A stretch of 64,000 nucleotides of DNA from Synechococcus sp. UW140 (GCA_945875915.1 CAMCMT010000002.1:1-64000); one strand, 5' to 3'; counted from the stretch's first letter, positions 17,021 through 26,099 are shown. Program-made: numbers and translations. The notes: generated from the sequence alone by a model not told the origin.

Positions 17021-17273
17021 CGGCAGATTGGGGGTAGGGGGGGTGGCCGCAAAGCTTAAAGATCATGGCTTCGACCTGACGAATGGCAGCCAATCCGTTT
17101 TGCTATATCATCAACAAGGAATGCTGATCAGTGCAGCCAGGGAGCTGCTTGTCTGTTCCTCTGTCCTGCTTTTTGCCCCGATTGCCCTGCCAGCAGCTCG
17201 CTTGATTCCCTGAGGATTGCGAAGGCTCCTTACTAGACATTTGCCATGCTTGCGGTTACCTCGCTGCACACCG

Positions 17274-18794
17274 ATGGCCGCTCCGGCACCCGCCCACCAG
17301 CGCCTGGGCGACCACCTGCACCAAACCCGCCTATGGGGCTCGATTAGCAGCGCCCTGTACTACGACCAGAACACCGTGATGCCCCCGGCCGGGGCCCCCT
17401 GGCGCGGCGACCAGCTCGCCCTGCTGGCCAAACAACTGCACGAGCGCCAAAGCAGCGCCGCCTACGCCGACCTGCTGGCCGAAGCCGAAGCCGAGCTAGA
17501 TGGGGCCTCGGCCCCTGAGGCGGTGCACAACCTGCAGTTGCTGCGCCAGGAGCTCAGGCGCCAGCAGGCCCTCGATCCAGACCTGGTCGCCGCGCTCGCC
17601 CAGGCCCAGTCCAGCGGCAACGCCCGCTGGCAGGACGCCCGGCGCCAGGACGATTTCGCCAGTTTCGCCCCGGCCTTGGAGCGGCTGATCCAGCTGCGGC
17701 GCCAGCAGGCGTCCCAGTTGGCCAGCGCTGAGCCGGTTCAGCGCAGCCCCTGGGAAATCCTGGCCCAGCCCTACGAGCCAGCCATCAGCAAAACCAGACT
17801 GGAGGATCTCTTCACTCCCCTGAAGGCCCAGTTGCCGGCCCTCCTGGAGCAGGTGAGGGCCACAAGCACCCCCCACCCCGCAGCCATCGATCTGCCCGAG
17901 GCCCTCCAGGAGCAGCTCTGCAGCGAACTGCTCAATCGCTGGGGCTACGACCCGGCGCACTGCCAGCGATCGCGCTCGGCGCACCCCTTCTCCTGCACCG
18001 TTGGTCCCCAGGACTTCCGCATCACCACCCGGGTGGTGCCGGGGCAGCCCTTCTCCGCCTTCCTGGCCACGGCCCATGAATGGGGCCACTCCCTCTATGA
18101 GCAAGGCCTGCCCCGGAGCGGCGATCACTATTTCCCCTGGCCCCTGGGGGACGCCACCTCGATGGGGGTGCATGAAAGCCAATCGCTGTTCTGGGAATGT
18201 CGGGTGGCCCGGGGCGAGGCCTTTGCCGGCCGTTGGTATCCGCGTTTCCGCTCCGGCCTGGCGGACGATCCCTGGGGTGAGCCCCAGCGCTTTTGGCGCG
18301 CCCTCAATCCGCTGCAGCCCGGCCTGATCCGGGTGGAGGCCGATGAATTGAGCTACTGCCTCCATATCGTGCTGCGCTACGAGCTGGAACTGGCCCTGAT
18401 CGAAGGCGATCTGCCGGTGGCCGAGCTCCCCGGGGAATGGAACCAGCGCATGCGGTCGCTCCTGGGTCTGGTGCCCCCCAGCGATCGCGAAGGCTGCCTG
18501 CAGGACATCCACTGGGCCGAGGGTCTGTTTGGCTATTTCCCCTCCTATGCCCTGGGCCACCTGATCAGTGCCCAGCTGGCTGAAGCGATGGAACGCCAGC
18601 TCGGGCCGATTGAGCAGCGGGTGGCCGAGGCGGATGAGGCCAGCCTGCGCGGCTGGCTAGCCGGGCAGGTCTGGCCCCTGGGCCACCGCGTCAATGGCGA
18701 AGAGTTGGTGCAGCAGGTCTGCGGCGAGCGCCTCAGTGCGGCTCCCTTCCTCCGCTATTTGGAGGCGAAGCTGGCGCGGCTCCAGGCGATCTAA
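17274..18794 (+). CDS. M32-family carboxypeptidase (Taq type)
   Basis: The 506-residue cytosolic enzyme carries the zinc motif HEWGHSLYEQGLP, the downstream GVHESQSLFWE glutamate ligand region and the DEL/HIVLRYELE block, all characteristic of carboxypeptidase Taq (M32). It removes C-terminal residues from peptides, probably in intracellular protein turnover. I chose the ATG at 17274 (MAAPAPAHQRLGDHL) because the family begins there; the frame is open back to a TTG at 17217 but the extra segment is basic and unlike the family. It is divergent from ndhF4. Confidence 0.9.
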   Translation: MAAPAPAHQRLGDHLHQTRLWGSISSALYYDQNTVMPPAGAPWRGDQLALLAKQLHERQSSAAYADLLAEAEAELDGASAPEAVHNLQLLRQELRRQQALDPDLVAALAQAQSSGNARWQDARRQDDFASFAPALERLIQLRRQQASQLASAEPVQRSPWEILAQPYEPAISKTRLEDLFTPLKAQLPALLEQVRATSTPHPAAIDLPEALQEQLCSELLNRWGYDPAHCQRSRSAHPFSCTVGPQDFRITTRVVPGQPFSAFLATAHEWGHSLYEQGLPRSGDHYFPWPLGDATSMGVHESQSLFWECRVARGEAFAGRWYPRFRSGLADDPWGEPQRFWRALNPLQPGLIRVEADELSYCLHIVLRYELELALIEGDLPVAELPGEWNQRMRSLLGLVPPSDREGCLQDIHWAEGLFGYFPSYALGHLISAQLAEAMERQLGPIEQRVAEADEASLRGWLAGQVWPLGHRVNGEELVQQVCGERLSAAPFLRYLEAKLARLQAI

Positions 18795-18879
18795 GCCGGT
18801 GGCGGCTGCTGATCTGGCCCTTGCACCTTGCAGGGTTGTCCCGGAGCCGGTTCGATCGAGCTGCTGATTTGCGCTGCCG

Positions 18880-19035
18880 ATGTCCGAACTGGATCACCAT
18901 TGCCTGGCCTTGGCTATCAACGACCTGCGCCAGCTCCGCTCCGAGCAGCGGCAACGGGCCCTGCGCCAATTTTGCGCCATTGATGCACGCCTAGGCCAAC
19001 GTTTAATGCTGGAACTGTGTTATCTGGGTGACTAA
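18880..19035 (+). CDS. Small hypothetical protein, 51 aa
   Basis: An ATG at 18880 opens a 51-residue frame (MSELDHHCLALAINDLRQL...) ending LMLELCYLGD. It predicts a compact, charged two-helix protein without membrane segment. It lies 85 bp after the carboxypeptidase on the same strand and is followed by a structured stretch (19043-19090). I do not recognise the family; length and amphipathic pattern make it a plausible real small protein. Confidence 0.45.
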   Translation: MSELDHHCLALAINDLRQLRSEQRQRALRQFCAIDARLGQRLMLELCYLGD

Positions 19036-19042
19036 AATCTTG

Positions 19043-19090
19043 CCCCTTCCAATCCCCCTGTCTGCCAGTTGGAGTCTCTCTGGGAAGGGG
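19043..19090. terminator. Long imperfect hairpin between convergent genes
   Basis: CCCCTTCC (19043-19050) can pair with GGAAGGGG (19083-19090), with further inner complementarity between CCAA (19049-19052) and TTGG (19069-19072). It lies between the 51-aa ORF and the convergent VOC gene, so a bidirectional terminator is the simplest reading; there is no U-tract. Confidence 0.3.
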
Positions 19091-19148
19091 GTAAGCATCT
19101 GATGGTGCCATGGGCCGGCAAACACCCCCATCCACCAAGGTGTTATCC

Positions 19149-19538
19149 CTATTGCCTATAGAGATGGACCAAAAGCAGCAGGCGATTGCCTTCGGGATCG
19201 AGCAGCCAGGCTTCAGCGCCAAAGGCTTCTAGCCGTGGGGGTTGCTCAAGGATCGCCCCCGCCGCCAAGGCCGAGTCGATCCAGGCCTGGAGCTGGGCCA
19301 GGGGCTTGTCGTTAGCGCAATCCTGTTGGAGGCAGAGGGAGAGCCGGCCGATTTGGCGGGGCAGGGGCCGGGTCGAGGAGGGCTCGTAGATCTCCAATAG
19401 GCCACCCCCCGGCCAAGTCAACTGCCAGTGGCTGGCACTGAAGCCTTCTTTGGGCTGGCAGCCGAGCAGGTTTCCGTAAAAGCTCGCAAGCCTGCGGCTG
19501 TCATCGGCCGCCAGCACCAGGCTTGTCCGCAACGGCAT
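19149..19538 (-). CDS. VOC (glyoxalase/bleomycin resistance-like) family protein
   Basis: This is a 129-residue single-domain protein with the paired beta-alpha-beta-beta-beta modules of the vicinal oxygen chelate fold: RTSLVLAADDSRRLASFYGNLLG at the N-terminus and AWLLDPEGNRLLLLV at the C-terminus. The start at 19538 puts the first strand at residue 3 and has a GA-rich sequence upstream; an open frame extends to 19586. Members include lyases, dioxygenases and resistance proteins, so the reaction cannot be named. It is divergent from the methyltransferase gene. Confidence 0.8.
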   Translation of the reverse strand: MPLRTSLVLAADDSRRLASFYGNLLGCQPKEGFSASHWQLTWPGGGLLEIYEPSSTRPLPRQIGRLSLCLQQDCANDKPLAQLQAWIDSALAAGAILEQPPRLEAFGAEAWLLDPEGNRLLLLVHLYRQ

Positions 19539-19663
19539 CGAGGCTCTCGATCTTTTGATCAGCCCGGATCGGGCTGGTGGAGCCATTGTGCTGCCCCCAA
19601 CCCAGGCAACGCCACGGCCCTGGCTCCGATTTAGCCAGGATGGCCCCAGTCAGGCACACCCAC

Positions 19664-20317
19664 ATGGTGGTTCAGGTTCTCAGTGGGGCGGATCGACGCA
19701 AACTCGATGGGGCCGATGACGCCCTCTTTTATGCCGTCCCCCGGTTTGTGCAGCACCTTGATGGCGGTTTCCGCGCCCGTCTCACGGACCTTTACCGCCA
19801 ACGGCTCCCCGAGGGTGCCCAGCTGCTCGATCTGATGACCAGCTGGGTCAGCCACCTGCCCGAGGAGATCCCCTATCCGAGTGTGATCGGCCATGGCCTC
19901 AATGCTGAAGAGCTCCAGGCCAATGGTCGCCTTAATCGCTTTTGGGTTCAGAACTTCAACAGGGACCAAACCCTGCCCCTTGAAGCGGCCAGTGTTGATG
20001 CGGTATTAATCACCGCCGGCTGGCAATACTTGCAGCAGCCTGAAGCAATTGCAGCTGAAGTCCTGCGGATTCTGCGGCCTGGTGGCCAGCTGATTGTGGC
20101 TTTTTCGAATCGGATGTTTTCCCAAAAAGCACCTCGACTCTGGTTGGAGGGCACGGACCAGGACCACCTGTTAATGGTGGCCCGGGTGCTGGTGGCCCAG
20201 GGGTGGCCCGAGCCGGAACTGCTGGCCGAACCCACCCGTTCCCCAGGCCCGCTGGGCTGGCTAGGGGGCCAGGGGGATCCCTTCTTTGCTGTGATCGCCA
20301 CAAAGCCAATCACTTGA
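19664..20317 (+). CDS. Class I SAM-dependent methyltransferase-like protein
   Basis: The protein (217 residues from the ATG at 19664) fits the methyltransferase fold, with a motif I position reading LLDLMTSWVSHLPEE instead of a glycine-rich loop, then VIGHGLNAEELQAN at the acidic-residue strand and a post-motif region VLRILRPGGQLIVAFSNRMF typical of the type-11 family. Similar proteins occur across cyanobacteria and plastid-bearing plants. The start is uncertain: ATGs at 19577, 19640 and 19664 are in frame, and I prefer the last because it places ADRRKLDGADD near the N-terminus as in homologues I recall. Substrate unknown. Confidence 0.75.
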   Translation: MVVQVLSGADRRKLDGADDALFYAVPRFVQHLDGGFRARLTDLYRQRLPEGAQLLDLMTSWVSHLPEEIPYPSVIGHGLNAEELQANGRLNRFWVQNFNRDQTLPLEAASVDAVLITAGWQYLQQPEAIAAEVLRILRPGGQLIVAFSNRMFSQKAPRLWLEGTDQDHLLMVARVLVAQGWPEPELLAEPTRSPGPLGWLGGQGDPFFAVIATKPIT

Positions 20318-20660
20318 GAAGGTTTTGGCCTGTTGTTGGGCCTCGATCCCTAGGATGATTTTGGCCAAATTGAGTATTAATAATCAGGCCTAAAGTATGC
20401 CGCCCGCAGCTGATTCATCCTCGCCCAACCTCACCATACTCGTGTGATGCTTCTGGGCCCCAATTGGTGGCGATGGGGCTGTCTCCCCGATCGCCCCCGA
20501 GTCCCACTGCAGGCCAACTCTCGGCTGCCCGGTAATTGCCGGCTCCCGGGTTGACTCCCGATCTGTAACAGGCGGTCACAGGGGCCAGGGGCCAGGGGCG
20601 GATTTGTCAGGTGGGCCGTTTAAACTCCAGGTCAGCCTGCAAGCCTTGAGCCGCTCCACC
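20318..20660. other. Upstream region of psb30
   Basis: No gene is seen in this interval. An AT-rich block near 20370-20385 (TGAGTATTAATAAT) may contain the psb30 promoter, and a GGGGCCA unit is repeated twice near 20581-20595. A GGCC-bounded hairpin near 20328-20343 follows the methyltransferase stop and may end that transcript. Confidence 0.4.
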
Positions 20661-20768
20661 ATGGGAATTGACTTTCACCTGATCGCCAACTTCGCAGCCC
20701 TCGCCTTGATCACCCTGGCGGGTCCTGCCGTTGTCTTCATCCTTTTCTATCGCCGCGGCGCCCTCTGA
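20661..20768 (+). CDS. psb30: Photosystem II protein Psb30 (Ycf12)
   Basis: The 35-residue frame begins [20 protein letters not shown] and ends [10 protein letters not shown], the near-invariant sequence of Psb30/Ycf12, a single-helix subunit at the periphery of the photosystem II core next to PsbJ and PsbK. The helix spans about residues 7-29. The last 22 bp overlap the tail of the convergent CLC gene, so both stop codons lie inside the opposite coding sequence. Confidence 0.95.
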   Translation: MGIDFHLIANFAALALITLAGPAVVFILFYRRGAL

Positions 20769-22024
20769 AGATCGGCTAGGGCATGGTAAATCGGACGATC
20801 CAGCACCAGTCGACCCGCCATCGCCCCGACCACCGCAGCCATCAGCAGGCCCCCGCCTAGCTGCTGATCGCCGGCGAGCCGGATCGCAAATGCGATCGTC
20901 ATCACGGGCAACTGGGAGATGCCAGCCAGGGTTGCGGCCATGCCCAGGGCCAGGCCCAGCTCCGCTGGGCCGCCAACTAGATGCATGAAGCCGTGGCCAA
21001 ACACGGCGCCCAAGGCAAAGGCCGGATCGATCAGGCCCCCTGGCACCGACGCGCCTAGGGCAAGCACTGGCCCGATTAGGCGCACCACCAGGATTCCGAG
21101 TCCCCGTCCTGGCCAGGCGTTTTCGTCGCTGATCCAGGTGGTCATCACCGCTTCGCCATCGCCGCCACTGGCGCCTCCGCTGGCCAGGGCCAGGCCACTG
21201 AGCAGGCCCCCCAACACCAGGCCGATCAAAATTGGATTCTTTTTGGCGATCGGCGTGACCCAAGAGGTCACCAGCAGGAGCAGGCGACCGAACAGTCCAC
21301 CCAACAGTCCACCGAGGATGCCAATCGGAACTGCCCACAAGTATTGGGCGATTTCCCCCGTTTGAATCGTGATCAACCCCAGGGCAAACATCGGTTGTCC
21401 GTCGATCTGGGCCATGCCCGCCGCAGCGCCGCAGACCAGCAGGGCCGGCCAGATCAGGCTGGCTTGAAAACGGGTCATCAGTTCTTCGACGATGAAGACC
21501 AGCCCCATCAAGGGGGTGTTGAACCCCCCTGCCAGGCCTGCTCCCGCAGCCACGGCCAACACCTCCTCAGGTTTCAGGCCCCGAAATAGGCCTGGCCAGC
21601 GGCTGCGCAGGGCTTGGGCTACGGCTGCGCCCACCTGCACCAGCGGCCCTTCGCGGCCGAGGGGGAACAGGGCCAGGCTGGCCAGGCTCCACAGGGAGAG
21701 CCGCAGCACGGTCGGGGTGGCACCGAGCAACTGGGCTCCCTGCTCCGGATCTTCGACGCAGGCCACGGTTTGGGGGATGCCTGATCCCTTCCCCCGGGCA
21801 AAGGCCCCGTTTTGCATTAGCAGGAGCAAGGGCATCACCACCAGGGGCGCCAGGGCCAGGCCCTTGGCCAGCGGCGTCCAACCTGCGGAACTGAAGGCAG
21901 GCAGCTGGCGGAGCAGCAGGTCCTGCCAATGGTCGACCAGGTTCAGGGGCCAGCAGGCCAGGCCCACCAACACACCCAGGAGAACCAGAGAAAAGAGTTG
22001 CCCCATCGTGACCATTGCGCTCAC
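20747..22024 (-). CDS. CLC-family chloride channel/transporter
   Basis: The 425-residue membrane protein carries the CLC selectivity signatures [10 protein letters not shown], the gating-glutamate motif [10 protein letters not shown], and a variant of the third motif ([15 protein letters not shown]), with about 16-18 helical segments. It transports Cl- or a related anion by channel or H+-exchange mechanism; the usual GSGIPE is GSGIPQ here. It begins five bases after the recJ stop on the same strand, so it is probably co-transcribed with recJ, and ends inside psb30 tail to tail. Confidence 0.88.
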   Translation of the reverse strand: MSAMVTMGQLFSLVLLGVLVGLACWPLNLVDHWQDLLLRQLPAFSSAGWTPLAKGLALAPLVVMPLLLLMQNGAFARGKGSGIPQTVACVEDPEQGAQLLGATPTVLRLSLWSLASLALFPLGREGPLVQVGAAVAQALRSRWPGLFRGLKPEEVLAVAAGAGLAGGFNTPLMGLVFIVEELMTRFQASLIWPALLVCGAAAGMAQIDGQPMFALGLITIQTGEIAQYLWAVPIGILGGLLGGLFGRLLLLVTSWVTPIAKKNPILIGLVLGGLLSGLALASGGASGGDGEAVMTTWISDENAWPGRGLGILVVRLIGPVLALGASVPGGLIDPAFALGAVFGHGFMHLVGGPAELGLALGMAATLAGISQLPVMTIAFAIRLAGDQQLGGGLLMAAVVGAMAGRLVLDRPIYHALADLQRAPRR

Positions 22025-22029
22025 CAGCT

Positions 22030-23973
22030 TCAGGCCACCAGGCCCAGGGCCATGGCGGCATCTTGAACCAAGCTCCGCAGGTAGGGGTGGCTGGATTGGG
22101 GGTGATTCCCACTGTCTGCCAGGTTGAAGGCCTGGCCCGGACCTGCCGCAGGAGTGGCCCGCACTTCCTCACCGGAGCCATTTCGGATCATCAATCCATC
22201 CCCATGGCGCCGGCACCAGTACAGCCGTTGGCGTCGTTGCAGGCAGATCTCCTCGCCCCCGCTTGCCCTTAGGGCCACCACCTCGAGCTGCAGCCGTTCT
22301 TCCCCCTGCCAGCGGTTATTGCGCAGCCTGTAGGCCACATCCACCACGGCAGGTTGGTGCTTGGGGCCTTGCCAGCGCCAGGCCATCGCCCGGATGCGTC
22401 CCTGCCCCTGGGCCAGGGTTAGCTGCAGGTGGCCGCCCCGCAGTTCCCGTTGGTCCACTACCTCACAGGAGTGGCTCCAGAACAGGGGGGCCGGCATGGC
22501 GATCCCGAACGGCTCTAGGCGTTGCAGTTGTTGCCAGAAACTCCGATCGATTTGCTCGATTGGTAACAGGGCTTCCGGTTCAACAATGGTGCCTTCGCCC
22601 CGTTGCTCCAGCCAGGCCGCCGCCAGACCATTAAGGCGCCCATGCAGCTCGGCCACCCGTTCCGCCAAAACGGTGAACCCCCCAGCCGCCGGGTGTCCGC
22701 CGTAACGAATCAACAGATCGTGGCAGTGCTTGAGGGCCTGATCGGCGCCAAAGCCAGCCGGCGCCCGCACCGAGGCCCGTAGGCGCCCATCCCCCTCGGA
22801 GGCCAGCAGGGCCACGGGCCGGTTGAAGCGCTCCACCAGGCGGGACGCAACGATACCGATCACCCCATGGTGCCAGTGGGTCTGGGCTAACAGCAGGAAG
22901 GGGCTTTGCTGGTCCCCATCGGCCTCAACCAGGGCCACGGCCTCCGCCTCAATCGCCTCACACAATTCGCGCCGCTGGCGGTTGTAGCCCTCACAGGCCC
23001 GGGCCAGCTCCAGCGCCTCGTCCTGGTCGGCGGTGGTGAGCAGATCCACCACCAGTTGGGGATCCCCGAGGCGGCCCACCGCATTGATGCGTGGTGCGAG
23101 TTGGAAGCCGACACTGCCGGCGTCAATGGGGCTGTCATCGAGGCCGGCCACCTGTTGAAGGGCCTGCAGACCGGGTAAGGCGCTGCCCTTGAGCCCGGGC
23201 AGTCCATCCATTAACCAGCGCCTGTTCACCCCGACTAGGGGAGCCATGTCGGCAATGGTGCCAATACAAAAAAGATCACGGGCATTGGCCAGGGCCTGCT
23301 GATCGCCCAGGGCTAGGGCCAGGGCCTGTCCCAACACGTAGGCCAGACCCACGCCGGCCAAACCCCGGTAGGGGGAGCCCTCCGGCGTACAGGCCGGATG
23401 GAGCAGGGCCAAAAAAGGCGGCAGTTCGTCAGGCAGGCTGTGGTGGTCCGTGAGGATCACATCGAGGCCTAGGGCCTGGGCCCGCAGGAGGGCGTCCCGG
23501 GCGGCCACGCCGTTGTCCACCGTGACCAGGAGGCCAACCCCCTCGCCATGGAGCCGCTCCACCATGGCGACATTGAGTCCATAGCCATCCTCTTGACGGC
23601 TGGGGATGGCGGCTTGGGGCCTGGCCCCTAGGCGCTGCAATACCCCCACCAGCAGGGCCGTACTGGTCATGCCATCGGCGTCGTAGTCGCCGCAGATGGC
23701 CACGGCCTCAGCGGCCTTGCAGGCCTGGCGTAGGCGGACGACGGCCTTCGCCAGGTCGGCGAAATGGTCGCCTGGCTCGGGAGCTGGGGGGGGATCGAGA
23801 AGTCCCGCGATCGCCTCCGCCGTGTCAAAGCCCCGTCGTTGCAACACCGCCAGCAGGGGGGGGGGCAGTTCTGGCTGGGCCAGGGACCGGGGCTCGTGGA
23901 CTAGCGGCGCCGGCAACTGCCAACGGGGCTCGGTTGGCAATGGCGCCAAGGCGGGGATCCGGTAGGAGGTCAT
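22030..23973 (-). CDS. recJ: Single-stranded-DNA-specific exonuclease RecJ
   Basis: The 647-residue protein has the DHH phosphoesterase motifs in order: ICGDYDADGMTSTALL, VTVDNGVAA, LTDHHSLPDELPP, GLAGVGLAYVLGQAL, then the DHHA1 domain with RYGGHPAAGGFT. RecJ is the 5'-3' ssDNA exonuclease of the RecF recombination and mismatch repair pathways. Length is slightly above the E. coli enzyme and includes a C-terminal OB-like region. It is divergent from cbbY and followed at once by the CLC gene. Confidence 0.93.
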   Translation of the reverse strand: MTSYRIPALAPLPTEPRWQLPAPLVHEPRSLAQPELPPPLLAVLQRRGFDTAEAIAGLLDPPPAPEPGDHFADLAKAVVRLRQACKAAEAVAICGDYDADGMTSTALLVGVLQRLGARPQAAIPSRQEDGYGLNVAMVERLHGEGVGLLVTVDNGVAARDALLRAQALGLDVILTDHHSLPDELPPFLALLHPACTPEGSPYRGLAGVGLAYVLGQALALALGDQQALANARDLFCIGTIADMAPLVGVNRRWLMDGLPGLKGSALPGLQALQQVAGLDDSPIDAGSVGFQLAPRINAVGRLGDPQLVVDLLTTADQDEALELARACEGYNRQRRELCEAIEAEAVALVEADGDQQSPFLLLAQTHWHHGVIGIVASRLVERFNRPVALLASEGDGRLRASVRAPAGFGADQALKHCHDLLIRYGGHPAAGGFTVLAERVAELHGRLNGLAAAWLEQRGEGTIVEPEALLPIEQIDRSFWQQLQRLEPFGIAMPAPLFWSHSCEVVDQRELRGGHLQLTLAQGQGRIRAMAWRWQGPKHQPAVVDVAYRLRNNRWQGEERLQLEVVALRASGGEEICLQRRQRLYWCRRHGDGLMIRNGSGEEVRATPAAGPGQAFNLADSGNHPQSSHPYLRSLVQDAAMALGLVA

Positions 23974-24089
23974 TCTGCGCGGTGTCGTCCCGCCTGCCCA
24001 TGGGCAAGGCCGTTCCCTAGAGGGTTCTGCCTGCCCAAGTTGCTGCCGTTGGATCCGGTGGAGCCTGACTCCGGCTTTAGCCTGCCCCG

Positions 24090-24863
24090 ATGCCTGGATC
24101 CGGCTCCGATCGCGCGCCTGCTGCCCTGCTCTGGGATGTGGATGGCACCCTGGCGGAAACGGAGCTCCAGGGCCATCGCCTCGCCTTCAACCGGGCCTTC
24201 GCCGCAGCGGGGCTGTCCTGGGATTGGGACCTGGACACCTACCGGAGCCTGCTGGCGATCGGTGGCGGCCAGGAACGCATGCGCTATTACGCCATGGCAG
24301 TGGCGGGCGTGGAATGGCCGGCCGATCGCCTTGCTGCTTTGCAACGGTCCAAACAGGGCCACTACCGCCAGCTGGTGCAGGCCGGTGAGGTGCACTTGCG
24401 CCCCGGGGTGGGCCGCCTGATGGCGGCAGCTGCTGCTGCGGGTCTGGCGCAGGCGGTCGTCACTACCAGTGGCCGCGAGGCGGTGGAGGCCTTGCTGTTG
24501 CAGTTGCTGCCCGATTTGATGCCCCAGCTGGCCGTTCGGGTTTGCGGTGAGGATGTGGCGACTAAAAAACCCGATCCTGAGGGGTACCAAAGGGCCCTTG
24601 CGCTGCTTGGCCTGCCACCAGGGCAGGTTGTGGCGATCGAGGATTCGCCCCAGGGTCTGGCCGCTGCTACAGGGGCAGGAATCGCCACCCTGGTGACCAG
24701 GAGCCTGGCCACCGCTGAGCAGCCAATCGACGCTTTTGCTGGGGCCGGCGCCCTGGTCAGCCACCTGGGTGAACCCAATCAACCAGCCCAGGTTCTGCAT
24801 GGTCCCCCTTGCCCCGGCGGCCAGATCTCCCTTCGCTATCTCCACCAGCTGTTGCAGCCATGA
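24090..24863 (+). CDS. cbbY: HAD phosphatase CbbY-like (probable xylulose-1,5-bisphosphate phosphatase)
   Basis: The 257-residue HAD hydrolase has nucleophile D16 and general acid D18 in LLWDVDGTLAETE, a cap domain with GHRLAFNRAF, motif II threonine in VVTTSGR, and motif III/IV in KKPDPEGYQRAL and VVAIEDSPQGL. The D-x-D-GTLAETE-x-x-GH pattern followed by a CbbY-type cap is that of CbbY, which destroys xylulose-1,5-bisphosphate, an inhibitory Rubisco misfire product. Phosphoglycolate phosphatase is the main alternative. It heads a three-gene chain joined by ATGA overlaps to ycf20 and a glycerate kinase. Confidence 0.82.
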   Translation: MPGSGSDRAPAALLWDVDGTLAETELQGHRLAFNRAFAAAGLSWDWDLDTYRSLLAIGGGQERMRYYAMAVAGVEWPADRLAALQRSKQGHYRQLVQAGEVHLRPGVGRLMAAAAAAGLAQAVVTTSGREAVEALLLQLLPDLMPQLAVRVCGEDVATKKPDPEGYQRALALLGLPPGQVVAIEDSPQGLAAATGAGIATLVTRSLATAEQPIDAFAGAGALVSHLGEPNQPAQVLHGPPCPGGQISLRYLHQLLQP

Positions 24864-25204
24864 CCCCTCCCAAGCTGCAGAGCACCCGCTTTGAACTGCT
24901 GCTGGGCCAGCTGGTCCGGTCCCTGGTTGGCAACTGGCGTGGCAACTGGCGCCGACGCAGCCTGGGCTTGCTTGCTTTGTTAGTGGGTCTCTACGCCGGC
25001 AGCAACCTCACGGCCTATTACCTGCAAATGATTGGCCACCGGCCCGTGGTGGTGTTGATCTGGCTGCTGGTGATTGAGATCGTGGTCTGCCTGAGGAGTC
25101 GCCTGGTTGAAGAGGACCCCTCCCTGGCCTGGATCGTGGCCGACAACCTGCGCATCGGCCTGGTCTATGCGGTGGTGCTTGAGGCTTTCAAGCTGGGATC
25201 ATGA
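24860..25204 (+). CDS. ycf20: Ycf20/DUF565 membrane protein
   Basis: From the ATG at 24860, which overlaps the upstream stop as ATGA, this is a 114-residue protein with two to three hydrophobic helices (LGLLALLVGLYAGSNLTAYY, VVVLIWLLVIEIVVCL). It belongs to the DUF565/Ycf20 family found in cyanobacteria, red algal plastids and green plants, where the plant homologue affects photoprotective quenching. The biochemical function is unknown. The tight coupling to cbbY and glyK suggests expression with photosynthetic carbon metabolism. Confidence 0.85.
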   Translation: MTPPKLQSTRFELLLGQLVRSLVGNWRGNWRRRSLGLLALLVGLYAGSNLTAYYLQMIGHRPVVVLIWLLVIEIVVCLRSRLVEEDPSLAWIVADNLRIGLVYAVVLEAFKLGS

Positions 25205-26067
25205 GTTTTGAAGCTTCCCTGCTAACCAGGCTGGTCGCCCTAGTCCGCCAGGGGGAGTGCCCCGTGATCGGGCTGAATGGGCCCGTGGGCGCTGGCAAAT
25301 CGAGCCTGGCCCGGCGGCTGGCCCAGCAGGCTGCCGCCCAGGGCCTGAACCTGGCCGTGGCCTCGATTGATGACGCCTATCTGCCCTGGCATCCCCGCCT
25401 GCTGGCCATGGCGGGCAATCCCTTCAGCGTTGATCGGGTGCCCCCAGGCAGCCATGACCCCGGGCTACTCGTTGAGTCGATTGTGGGGTGGCGCCGTGGT
25501 CGCCAAGGGGGTACTTCCAGCCCCGGCCTGCTGCGTTTGCCCCGGTTCGATAAACGGCTGCGCCAGGGGGCCGGCGACCGATCCGGCTTCAGTCAGCACG
25601 TTGCCGATGGCCTGCTGCTGGAGGGCTGGCTGATCGGCTGCCGCCCCCTTGGGGTTAGCCAGATCCAGGCCACCAGTGGGTCAGGAGCAAGCTTGGTCGG
25701 ATCCCCTTGCCTGACTGCGGATGAGTGGGCTTGGCTACCCCGTTGGAACCAGGCCCTAGAGACCTACCAACCCCTTTGGCAACAGCTCAATGGGCTATGG
25801 GTGCTTTGGCCGATGGATTGGCGACTGCCCCGGCGCTGGCGCTTTCAGGCTGAGGCCAAACAACGGCGCCTTGGTGGCGGCTGGCTCAGTGGCACCAAGA
25901 TTGAACAGTTGGTGCGATCGAGTCTGTGCTCCCTGCCGCCCGAGCTGTATCTGAAGCCCCTGCTGACTGGGGCCAATCAGCTTCGGTTGCTTGATTGCCG
26001 CAGACGCAGCCTCTGGGAAGGGCCTGGACGGGACTTTGATCCCAGCGATGCCCTACTCATCCGTTGA
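25201..26067 (+). CDS. glyK: D-glycerate 3-kinase (GlyK/GLYK type)
   Basis: The 288-residue P-loop kinase has Walker A in IGLNGPVGAGKSSLARRL at about residue 23, a Walker B-like ASIDDAYLPW, and the motifs GSHDPGLL and RFDKRLRQGAGDR of the plant-type glycerate kinase, which phosphorylates D-glycerate to 3-phosphoglycerate as the last step of photorespiration. The ATG overlaps the ycf20 stop as ATGA. A kinase of uridine type is less likely because of the GSHDP and FDKRLRQGAGDR motifs. It converges on rpmF across a CTGGGG/CCCCAG hairpin. Confidence 0.85.
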   Translation: MSFEASLLTRLVALVRQGECPVIGLNGPVGAGKSSLARRLAQQAAAQGLNLAVASIDDAYLPWHPRLLAMAGNPFSVDRVPPGSHDPGLLVESIVGWRRGRQGGTSSPGLLRLPRFDKRLRQGAGDRSGFSQHVADGLLLEGWLIGCRPLGVSQIQATSGSGASLVGSPCLTADEWAWLPRWNQALETYQPLWQQLNGLWVLWPMDWRLPRRWRFQAEAKQRRLGGGWLSGTKIEQLVRSSLCSLPPELYLKPLLTGANQLRLLDCRRRSLWEGPGRDFDPSDALLIR

Positions 26068-26099
26068 AGCAAGCAAAGCCAAGCTCCGCCCTGGATTTT

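Noticed and set aside
17496-18560. 354-aa minus-strand ORF opposite the carboxypeptidase
   Set aside because: The plus strand carries the HEWGH zinc motif in a full-length M32 enzyme.
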